Of a stretch of 64,000 nucleotides of DNA, positions 9,148 through 15,638 are shown piece after piece; position 1 is the stretch's first letter; the number at the start of each line of letters is the position of its first letter. The stretch spans positions 62,001-126,000 of the forward strand of contig CALJKW010000052.1 in NCBI GenBank assembly GCA_937980205.1, read 5' to 3'. Under the pieces are notes generated by a model. That model was not told the DNA's origin. It worked only from the letters and a program-made list of their open reading frames with translations, and made no database searches. This stretch comes from an uncultured Myxococcales bacterium (lineage in GTDB: Bacteria > Myxococcota > Myxococcia > Myxococcales > Myxococcaceae). A program made the translations under genes and the position numbers.

Positions 9148-10224
9148 ATGCAGCTGAAGTTGCAGTACACCGCGGCTCCCGCCGCGTTCGCGCGCTCGGC
9201 GTTACGGCTCGCGGCGAGCGGGCTCCATCAGCGGCCGCTCGTCTTCGAGCGCGATCGCACCGTGCTCCTCTTCTTCGAGGACTGCGAGCGCGACCGGCTC
9301 TTCTCCGGCGACCGTCACCTGCAGCGCTTCATCAAGCGCGCGTACCGCTCGGTGCGCGGCGGTCGCTCCACGAACGGCTTCGCGATGGCCTTCCGCGAGC
9401 TGAAGCGCGGGCTCGAGCTCGAGGGCTGCCGCGTGGTGGTGAACGACTTCCCGCTCGCGCGTGAGAACCCCAGCTACCCGATCGGCATCGCCGGCTACCC
9501 GCACGTGCTGCGCGACTGGCAACTGCCGAACCCGGCGGTGCTCGGCCCCGGCTTCTTCGATCATCCCGGCGAGGCCCCGGAGCTCATGCGCGACCCACGC
9601 TTCAAGCGGTACCTCGTCCACTCCGAGTGGATGCGGACCTTGTTCGGCAGCCGCTACGGCCCGCGGTGCGTCACCTGGTACGCCGGCATCGACACCGACC
9701 AGTGGCCGGACTTCTCGGGCGCGGCGAAGGACGTCGACGTGCTCGTGTACGAGAAGTTCATCTGGCACCGGCAGCGGAAGCGGAAGCTGATGCTCGAGCC
9801 GCTGCTCGACGTGCTGAGGCGGCGGCGCCTGCGCTTTCACGTCATCGCGTACGGCAGCTACGGCCTGGGCGAGTACCGCGCGTTGCTCGAGCGCTCTCGC
9901 GCGATGCTGTTCCTCGTCGAGCACGAGACGCAGGGCCTCGCGTGCGGCGAGGCGATGTCCTGCAACGTGCCGGTGCTCGCGTGGGACCAGGGCCGGTGGC
10001 TCGACCCGAAGCGGCTGCGCTACGGCACGCCCGACGTGGAGGCGAGCTCGGTCCCGTACTTCTCCGCCGAGTGCGGCGAGCGTTTCTCGTCGCTCGAGAA
10101 TTTCGAGCCCGCACTGGAGCGGCTCTGGGCGCGCCTGCCGGGCTACCGCCCGCGGGACTACGTGATTCAGCACCTTTCGCTGCGCGGCTCGGCGCAGCGG
10201 TACCTCGAGCACTACCTCGGGTGA
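9148..10224 (+). CDS. GT-B fold glycosyltransferase (GT4-like)
   Basis: 358 residues, cytoplasmic. The C-terminal half carries a nucleotide-sugar-binding E-x7-E motif within HETQGLACGEAMSCNVP at about residues 258-275, typical of GT4 family retaining glycosyltransferases, preceded by strands such as FHVIAYGSYG. The N-terminal half is Rossmann-like and less conserved. The start ATG at 9148 has no strong ribosome binding site. It is isolated on its strand, with about 100 bases on either side, so the acceptor cannot be inferred; a role in surface polysaccharide or protein glycosylation is possible. Confidence 0.75.
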   Translation: MQLKLQYTAAPAAFARSALRLAASGLHQRPLVFERDRTVLLFFEDCERDRLFSGDRHLQRFIKRAYRSVRGGRSTNGFAMAFRELKRGLELEGCRVVVNDFPLARENPSYPIGIAGYPHVLRDWQLPNPAVLGPGFFDHPGEAPELMRDPRFKRYLVHSEWMRTLFGSRYGPRCVTWYAGIDTDQWPDFSGAAKDVDVLVYEKFIWHRQRKRKLMLEPLLDVLRRRRLRFHVIAYGSYGLGEYRALLERSRAMLFLVEHETQGLACGEAMSCNVPVLAWDQGRWLDPKRLRYGTPDVEASSVPYFSAECGERFSSLENFEPALERLWARLPGYRPRDYVIQHLSLRGSAQRYLEHYLG

Positions 10225-10340
10225 AGCTTCGTCAGACCCGAACACCGCGGCCGAGGTGAAAGCGCAGCGGGAAAAGCTCCGGAAGTGGGACATATGTCCA
10301 AGTTTCGGCTTGGGCGTGGGCGGTACTTTTTGGCCCAGTC
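10225..10340 (+). promoter_or_regulatory. Upstream region of caspase-like gene with palindromic element
   Basis: The 116-base gap contains a 12-base perfect palindrome, GGACATATGTCC at 10288-10299, centred about 47 bases before the caspase GTG. It sits inside a 20-base string (10279-10298) that recurs upstream of the endonuclease gene at 15102-15121. AT-rich ATAT at its centre is unusual in this DNA. An operator is the simplest reading; a dispersed repeat is the alternative. Confidence 0.5.
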
Positions 10341-11381
10341 GTGACGCCTTCGCGCCCCATGGTGTTGCTCGCTGTGCTCGTCGCGGCTTCGGCCGCCGCC
10401 GAGCAGCGCCGCTTCGCCATCGTCGCGGGCAACAACGCGGGCAGCGGCGAGCTTCCGGCGCTGCGCTACGCCGAGACCGACGCGAGCAAGATGGCCCGCG
10501 TGCTCGTCGAGCTCGGAGACGTGGCCGCCGACGACGTGCTGCTGCTCCAGGGGCGGGGCGCCGACGCGCTCGAGCAGGCGTTCGGCCTCGTGCGCGAGCG
10601 CGTGCTGGCGGCCCGGCCGGCGCAGGCGCTGGTGTTCTTCTACTTCTCGGGTCACTCCGACGGAGAGGGCATCGAGCTGGGCTCGGAGCTCGTCTCGTAC
10701 GTGCAGCTGCGCGCGATGCTCGAGGGCACCGGCGCCGACGTCCGCGTCTCGGTGGTCGACGCGTGCAAGAGCGGCGCGGGGCTCCGCCAGCGCGGGGGCC
10801 GTCCCGCCGAGGCGTTCCCCATTCGCATCGTCGACGCGCTCGCCGCGCGGGGAGAGGTGTTCATCTCGTCGAGCGAGGCCGACGAGGCGGCGCACGAGTC
10901 GCGCGAGGTGATGGGCGGGCTCTTCACGCACCACTTCATCTCGGGGCTGCGCGGCGCGGCCGACGTCGACGGCGACAAGCGGGTGACGCTGTTCGAGGCG
11001 TACCGGCACGCGTACGAGCGCACCCTCGCGGCGACGGAGCTGTCCGGCACCGGCCAGCACGCGACGTTCGATTACCGGATGAGCGGCCGCGGCGAGCTGG
11101 TGCTGACGTCGCTGGCTGCCGCGACCGCGAGCATCGTGCTGCCCGAGGGCGCTCAGCGCGCGGTCGTCATCGACGTGGCGCGCGACCAGGTGGTGGCGGA
11201 GGTCTCCGTGGCCGCGCCGCGCGTGCTCGCGCTGTCGCCGGGCCGGTACGCGCTGAAGGTGACGAAGGACGCGCAGACGAAGAGCACGCGCTTCACGCTC
11301 GAGTCCGGCGCCCGCTGGGCGGTGCAGTGGGCCGAGCTTCAGGCGCCGAAGGCGCCGGTGCAGCTCGCGGCGGAGCGGTAG
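10341..11381 (+). CDS. Exported caspase-like peptidase (C14 family)
   Basis: 346 residues. A signal peptide (RPMVLLAVLVAASAAAEQ) leads into a caspase/metacaspase fold: RRFAIVAGNNAG as the first strand, D-A-x-K-M-A, then the catalytic His105 in FSGHSDGEG and Cys142 in VVDACKSGA, with FISSSEADE after it. Both dyad residues are present. Residues about 240-346 form a beta-rich C-terminal extension without recognised motif. The GTG at 10341 is used; an ATG six codons in is an alternative. Periplasmic or secreted location is predicted. Bacterial caspase-like proteases often act in regulated proteolysis or cell-death systems; the role here is unknown. Confidence 0.85.
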   Translation: MTPSRPMVLLAVLVAASAAAEQRRFAIVAGNNAGSGELPALRYAETDASKMARVLVELGDVAADDVLLLQGRGADALEQAFGLVRERVLAARPAQALVFFYFSGHSDGEGIELGSELVSYVQLRAMLEGTGADVRVSVVDACKSGAGLRQRGGRPAEAFPIRIVDALAARGEVFISSSEADEAAHESREVMGGLFTHHFISGLRGAADVDGDKRVTLFEAYRHAYERTLAATELSGTGQHATFDYRMSGRGELVLTSLAAATASIVLPEGAQRAVVIDVARDQVVAEVSVAAPRVLALSPGRYALKVTKDAQTKSTRFTLESGARWAVQWAELQAPKAPVQLAAER

Positions 11382-11390
11382 ATTGGGAAC

Positions 11391-11425
11391 ATGACAGATA
11401 CATAGTTAGACTATGTATCTGTCAT
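11391..11425. promoter_or_regulatory. Perfect 16-base inverted repeat overlapping ATPase start codon
   Basis: Arms at 11391-11406 (ATGACAGATACATAGT) and 11410-11425 are perfect reverse complements separated by TAG. The right arm includes the A and T of the ATPase start codon at 11424. The AT-rich content stands out from the flanks. Palindromes of this kind in front of DUF4143 ATPase genes suggest autoregulation or a translation-blocking hairpin. Confidence 0.7.
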
Positions 11426-12575
11426 GAAGCAGTTGGAGCGGCGACAGCTGGTCGAGCGGGTGGACGCGGCTCTACGCCGCCAACCGGTTTGCGTGCTCCT
11501 CGGGCCCAGACAGTGCGGGAAGACGTCTCTGGCTCGAAGAATCGCTGCCCGCCGGAAGGCGCACTGGTTCGACCTGGAGACGGCCGCTGGATTCCGCGCC
11601 CTGGAGAATCCCGAGCAGGCGCTGTCAGACCTCGACGGTCTCGTCATCATCGACGAAGCCCAACGCCGGCCTGAGCTGTTCACCGCCCTACGACCCCTCG
11701 TTGACCGACCGGGCCATCGCACGCGCTTCCTGCTTCTGGGCAGCGTCTCGCCCGAATTGGTACGCGGGGTCTCGGAGTCACTCGCTGGCCGGGCGCACTA
11801 CCTCGAAATGTCAGGCTTCTCGCTGCGGGAAGTCGGCGCGAAGAACATCCGTCGGCTCTGGCTGCGGGGAGGCTACCCGCCTGCATATCTCGCGCATTCG
11901 GCGGAAGAGAGCCTGCGTTGGCGCGAAGACCTGATGCGCTCGGTTGTCGAGCGCGACCTTCCCCAGCTGGGAATTCGCATCGCCCCAGCTGCGCTCACGC
12001 GATTTTGGCAGATGGTCGCCCATCTGCACGGTCAGCTCTGGAACGGCTCGGAGCTCGCGCGTTCGCTGTCTGTGACCGAGCCAGTGGTCCGTCGCTATCT
12101 CGACGTGCTCAGCGGGGCTTTCGTGCTCCGCGCCTTGCCTCCCTGGTTCGAGAACATCGCCAAGCGGCAGTACAAGACGCCCAAGGTCTACGTTCGCGAC
12201 AGCGGCCTGTTTCACGCGTTGCTCGGCATCGCCACGCACCAGGACCTGTCGTCGCGGCCGCAGCTGGGCTTTTCGTGGGACGGGTTCGTGGTCGAGTCGC
12301 TCATCGGGGCTGCGCCCGAAGCTCAGCCATACTTCTGGAGAACGCAGGGCGGCGCTGAGCTCGACTTGCTGTTGATGCGCCGCGGCAAGCGCGTGGGTTT
12401 CGAGCTCAAAGAAGGCGATGCGCCGGGCATGACGAAGTCGCTGCATGCCGCGCTCTCTGACCTGTCTCTCGCGCGCGCGTACATCGTGTACCCGGGGCAG
12501 AATCGTTATCGCGTGCACGAGAAGGTCGAGGTGGTGCCGGTCGACGAGGCCGTGCTGGCCGCTGCGGACCTCTGA
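11424..12575 (+). CDS. AAA-family ATPase with DUF4143 domain
   Basis: 383 residues. Walker A GPRQCGKTS lies at residues 27-35 and Walker B in LVIIDEAQ at about 74-81, followed by the LLLGS sensor strand and a C-terminal DUF4143 region (Y-x-K-x-P-K-V-Y-V-R-D-S-G-L, then G-x-x-W-E/D-G-F-V-V-E, RTQGGAELDLLL, VGFELK). The last motif is that of a restriction-endonuclease-like fold, seen in this family. Base composition looks less GC-rich than its neighbours and it sits alone under a perfect palindrome, both suggesting horizontal acquisition. Such stand-alone ATPases are widespread and of unknown function; a genomic-parasite or defence role has been proposed but is not shown by the sequence. Confidence 0.9.
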   Translation: MKQLERRQLVERVDAALRRQPVCVLLGPRQCGKTSLARRIAARRKAHWFDLETAAGFRALENPEQALSDLDGLVIIDEAQRRPELFTALRPLVDRPGHRTRFLLLGSVSPELVRGVSESLAGRAHYLEMSGFSLREVGAKNIRRLWLRGGYPPAYLAHSAEESLRWREDLMRSVVERDLPQLGIRIAPAALTRFWQMVAHLHGQLWNGSELARSLSVTEPVVRRYLDVLSGAFVLRALPPWFENIAKRQYKTPKVYVRDSGLFHALLGIATHQDLSSRPQLGFSWDGFVVESLIGAAPEAQPYFWRTQGGAELDLLLMRRGKRVGFELKEGDAPGMTKSLHAALSDLSLARAYIVYPGQNRYRVHEKVEVVPVDEAVLAAADL

Positions 12576-12590
12576 TGCCGCATTACGGCC

Positions 12591-13373
12591 TCAGCGGCCC
12601 TTCGACGGACGCGGCGGCGGAGGCGCGGCGCCCTCGGGTGCCTCCACGCGGCCCAGCCCCGACGCGAGCGAGTACGCGATGGGCAGCATGTTCGGGTCGC
12701 CGTAGGACGCGAGCTTCGGCACGTCGGCGATGACGAACCGGCCCTCGACCTTCTTGATGAGGCCTTCTTCCGTCCACTGCGCGAGCGCGCGGGTCACCGA
12801 GCGGCGAGCCACGCCGAGCGACTGCGCGAGCGAGTCCTGCGAGAGGGGGATGCGAATCATCGTGCCCTCGGGCGCCGGCAGGCCGAACATCATCACGTGC
12901 GCGTGCAGCAGCGTCGCGAGCCGCCGCTCGACATCGTTGAACGCGAGCGAGCGCTCGTTCGCGGCGGCGATGCACAGCCGGGCCGCGAGGTCGACGACGA
13001 GGTTGTACGTGAGCTCGGGAGAGCGCCGCAGGCTCAAGAGAAAGACGTGCCGCGGAATCTCGAGCGCGGTGGACTTCTCGAGCGCCTCGACGGACTCGAG
13101 GTAGGGGACTCCGGCGATGCACTCCATCTCGCCGAAGGCGACGGGGGCCTGGAACAGCTTCACGACGATCTGGCGGCCGGTCGGGTCCGAGTAGAAGACG
13201 CGCACCGAGCCGTGCGCGAGCACGAAGAAGCGCAGGTTGTCGTTGCCCTCGGCGAGCAGCACGTGGCCGCGCGGGTACGTCTCGAGGCGGCTGTGCTTGA
13301 TGATGAACTCGAGCGCCTCGGGCTTCACCTGCTTGAAGGTCGGGTGCGCCGAGAAGTCGAACGGCCGGGACAT
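12591..13373 (-). CDS. Crp/Fnr-family transcriptional regulator
   Basis: 260 residues. Residues about 15-130 form a cyclic-nucleotide-binding beta roll (YPRGHVLLAEGNDNLRFFVL..GSVRVFY...FGEMECI), followed by a long dimerisation helix and a winged helix at about 165-225 with recognition helix in QDSLAQSLGVARRSVTRALAQW. The canonical phosphate-binding R-x-S of cAMP sites is not evident, and there is no N-terminal Cys set for an iron-sulfur cluster, so the ligand is unknown. The Pro-rich C-terminal tail is unusual. Convergent with the ATPase gene, 15 bases apart. Confidence 0.88.
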   Translation of the reverse strand: MSRPFDFSAHPTFKQVKPEALEFIIKHSRLETYPRGHVLLAEGNDNLRFFVLAHGSVRVFYSDPTGRQIVVKLFQAPVAFGEMECIAGVPYLESVEALEKSTALEIPRHVFLLSLRRSPELTYNLVVDLAARLCIAAANERSLAFNDVERRLATLLHAHVMMFGLPAPEGTMIRIPLSQDSLAQSLGVARRSVTRALAQWTEEGLIKKVEGRFVIADVPKLASYGDPNMLPIAYSLASGLGRVEAPEGAAPPPPRPSKGR

Positions 13374-13479
13374 GCCGGCCGAAGCCTACGCCAGGGTTCC
13401 GGAATCAGAAGTCGGCGCCTGCTCGATGAGCTGAGGCGCGCCGTTGGCTGGGCTGTGCACGCGTGGTAGCAGCGCGCGC

Positions 13480-14181
13480 ATGTCGACTCGATCGCTCGCG
13501 TTGCTTGCCGCTGCGCTGGTCGCGTTCAGCAGCTGCGGCCTGAGGCTGACGCGCGGCCCGGGAGGCTGGACGCTGGAGGAGCACGACTTCGCCGTAATGC
13601 CGATCAAGGACGGGCGCCTGATGCCCGACGGCTGGCTGCTGCAGAACTACGAGAAGGTCGCGAAGGGCAACTACCAGCAGAAGCAGCGCGCCGACATCGC
13701 GCTCACCTTCAGCCGCTCGGAGGACGACGGCTTCCTCGCCATCGACGAGCTCGAGCTTCCGAGCGGAAAGACGCTGCGCACGCTGACCGAGCGCATGATG
13801 CAGGAGCTGCGCACGCAGCAGATCGAGGTCTCGGCGGGTCAGTACCGCGCGTACGTGCAGATCGACGAGCCGGTGACCGAGCTGGTGAGCGCGCCGGTCG
13901 CGGGCGAGGGGATCGAGGCGTACGAGATCGTCGTCGCGCAGCGGCACCAGGGAGAGCGCGACCCGTACCGCAATGTGTACCTCGCGGTCGTGCGCGCCAA
14001 GGGCGCTCCGAACGGGGTGATCGTGACCTACGTGAACAGCCCGGCCTCGTTCGCGAAGGGCATCGCAGACGCGCGCGACCTGGTGCGGCGCGTGAAGCTC
14101 GCGGGCGCAATGCTGCCGGTAGGCCTCGACGCGCTCGACACGGGGCAGAGCCCGAAGAGCGGCGATCCGATCCGCCTGTAG
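13480..14181 (+). CDS. Lipoprotein of unknown function
   Basis: 233 residues starting at MSTRSLALLAAALVAFSSCG, a lipoprotein signal with lipobox F-S-S-C. The mature part (about 213 residues) is a mix of strands and helices with no recognised catalytic motif; a VTYVNSPASFAKGIADARDL segment near the C-terminus reads like the closing helix of small periplasmic stress lipoproteins in which a MucB- or PsbP-like fold is common, but I cannot assign it. Convergent with the endonuclease gene, six bases apart. 106 bases separate it from the divergent Crp-like gene. Confidence 0.75.
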   Translation: MSTRSLALLAAALVAFSSCGLRLTRGPGGWTLEEHDFAVMPIKDGRLMPDGWLLQNYEKVAKGNYQQKQRADIALTFSRSEDDGFLAIDELELPSGKTLRTLTERMMQELRTQQIEVSAGQYRAYVQIDEPVTELVSAPVAGEGIEAYEIVVAQRHQGERDPYRNVYLAVVRAKGAPNGVIVTYVNSPASFAKGIADARDLVRRVKLAGAMLPVGLDALDTGQSPKSGDPIRL

Positions 14182-14187
14182 CCCGGC

Positions 14188-15057
14188 TCAGAAGTCGGCG
14201 ACCTGCTCGATGAACTGCGGCGCGACGACGAACGGGTTCAGGTCGCCCTGGACGTCGGCGATGCGGCTGTTGCGCTCCTGCTCGCGGGCGTCGACGGGGT
14301 CCTCGTTCGCCCACTCGCGCAGCACGGCCTCTTCCTCGTTGTTGATGGGCAGGCCGTAGGCCGTCGAAATCCAGAACATCGCGCGCGCCACGTCTCCGCG
14401 GTGGTCGGGCGGGGGCGTGAAGACGACGTCGCCGTCGGCGTCGCGGCCGAGCTTCGCGCCGTTCTTCTCCCACTCGACCTGCTGCACCTGGCCGAAGGGG
14501 AAGCTGCCGCGCTTGCCGTTCGCGAACGTGTCGACGGGGAAGAGGTGGTGGAGGTCCGAGACCGCCGCGCCCTTGCCCGCGCGCTTGAGCTGGCTCTGCG
14601 GCCAGGTGTGCTCGGTGTTGAAGCTCTCGCCGCCGTCGGCGCGCGGAATCCGGGTGACGTCGGTGATGACGCGGCCGGTGTAGACGTCGCGGACGTCTCC
14701 GGCCTGGTTGTCGACCTGCGTGAACATGAAGCGGCGCGCCGTCGAGTAGTCGAGCGTGACGTGCTTCGCGTAGAAGCGGCGGCGCAGCTCGTCGAGCAGC
14801 GCGCGGCCGGAGAGCGTCTCGAGGCCCGCGGTGTCGACGACGTGGCCGAACAGCTCCTGCATCGCCTGCGGGTCGAGCGCGGCGGTCTGCGTGCTCGCCG
14901 CGCGGGCGGGCGCCACGTCGAACTTGTCCTCGGCGAGGTTCGGAGTGCTCGCGCTGGCGGCCCCACGACGGCGCGTCTCGAAGCGCGTCCCCTGCTCGGA
15001 CCGGTTGTCGAACATCCGCTCGTACCGCCGCTGCCGCCGTTCGATCGTGTTTGCCAT
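14188..15057 (-). CDS. Endonuclease I family nuclease (EndA/NucM-like)
   Basis: 289 residues from the ATG of MANTIERRQRR. The nuclease signature is clear: FNTEHTWPQS (catalytic His near residue 150), SDLHHLFPVD, then RGDVARAMFW, which is the beta-beta-alpha-metal (HNH-like) core of EndA/NucM nucleases that cut DNA and RNA non-specifically. Family members are normally secreted, yet no signal peptide is visible; the first 50 residues are Arg-rich and polar. It may leave the cell by another route or act on lysis. It shares an upstream palindromic 20-mer with the caspase-like gene. Confidence 0.88.
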   Translation of the reverse strand: MANTIERRQRRYERMFDNRSEQGTRFETRRRGAASASTPNLAEDKFDVAPARAASTQTAALDPQAMQELFGHVVDTAGLETLSGRALLDELRRRFYAKHVTLDYSTARRFMFTQVDNQAGDVRDVYTGRVITDVTRIPRADGGESFNTEHTWPQSQLKRAGKGAAVSDLHHLFPVDTFANGKRGSFPFGQVQQVEWEKNGAKLGRDADGDVVFTPPPDHRGDVARAMFWISTAYGLPINNEEEAVLREWANEDPVDAREQERNSRIADVQGDLNPFVVAPQFIEQVADF

Positions 15058-15101
15058 GCGCGAGTTCTCTTTGCTGCGCGCAGGGGCGGACCGGGATTCG
15101 A

Positions 15102-15121
15102 CCGGAAGTGGGACATATGTC
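15102..15121. repeat. Second copy of the 20-base palindromic element
   Basis: This 20-base string is identical to 10279-10298 and in the same orientation. Its core GACATATGTC (15112-15121) is a perfect palindrome. It lies about 45 bases upstream of the minus-strand endonuclease start codon and just past the end of the HPF-like gene. A shared operator or a dispersed repeat would both explain it. Confidence 0.6.
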
Positions 15122-15154
15122 GCACCCCGGTTTTGCCTTCTCAGAGCGTGAGAA

Positions 15155-15433
15155 TCAGGCCCTGCCGGCGGCGCCGAAGGCGGTCGCAAGTGCGCGGCCG
15201 AGCTCCATTCCTGCGGCAGAGCTGCTCGTGCGGCGCTGATCAGCGAACGTCAGCTCGAGGCGGACGTAGCAGGCGCCTTGCGGGAACCTGTCGATCACCA
15301 CCCGGCAGCGGGACAGGGCGACCCGGTGCTCGAGGGCGCTCAGGTGCTGTTCGATGTCCTCCAGCAGCTCGTCGTTCAGCGTCTCGAGGTTCTTCACCGC
15401 GACCGACAGCATCGACTTCAGGTTTCCGCTCAT
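15155..15433 (-). CDS. Small HPF/RaiA-like protein
   Basis: 92 residues from the ATG of MSGNLKSM. The segment ELLEDIEQHLSALEHR, then CRVVIDRFPQG and YVRLELTF, follows the order of the ribosome hibernation factor (HPF/RaiA, sigma-54 modulation) fold: first helix with conserved L-x-x-L-E, strand with R-V-V, next strand. It is about the length of short HPF. The basic ribosome-contact residues are sparse, so the assignment is tentative. If right, it would bind the 30S subunit in slow growth. Upstream is a 205-base region shared with the divergent MYXO-CTERM gene. Confidence 0.55.
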   Translation of the reverse strand: MSGNLKSMLSVAVKNLETLNDELLEDIEQHLSALEHRVALSRCRVVIDRFPQGACYVRLELTFADQRRTSSSAAGMELGRALATAFGAAGRA

Positions 15434-15530
15434 GGCCTCGCCGGGCAGGCGCGGATGCAGTGGGCGTGCCTCAGGTGGGACGAGTGGCTCGGCCACGTTG
15501 GCGGATCGGCAGTGTTCGCCGTTGCGCAGG

Positions 15531-15552
15531 CGTGTGCAGAGGCTTGCACACG
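15531..15552. promoter_or_regulatory. Inverted repeat between HPF-like and MYXO-CTERM genes
   Basis: Perfect 8-base arms, CGTGTGCA (15531-15538) and TGCACACG (15545-15552), separated by six bases. It lies in the divergent promoter region (15434-15638), about 98 bases from the minus start and 87 from the plus start. A transcription-factor site serving either gene is plausible. I see no convincing sigma-70 or sigma-54 promoter in the rest of the gap. Confidence 0.4.
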
Positions 15553-15638
15553 TCTTCAGCTGCCCTCTCGACGCGCTCGCGTGGCACTTGATCTTCGAGC
15601 GACGGCGGTTTGGTGGCGCTCGCCTCAGCGGAGTAAAC

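Noticed and set aside
15085..15110. GGGATTCGACC resembling a tRNA T-loop
   Set aside because: No acceptor, anticodon or D arm can be folded around it.
15575..15600. TGGCAC box resembling a sigma-54 -24 site upstream of the MYXO-CTERM gene
   Set aside because: The spacing to a GC -12 pair is not correct, so it does not fit the TGGCAC-N5-TTGC consensus.
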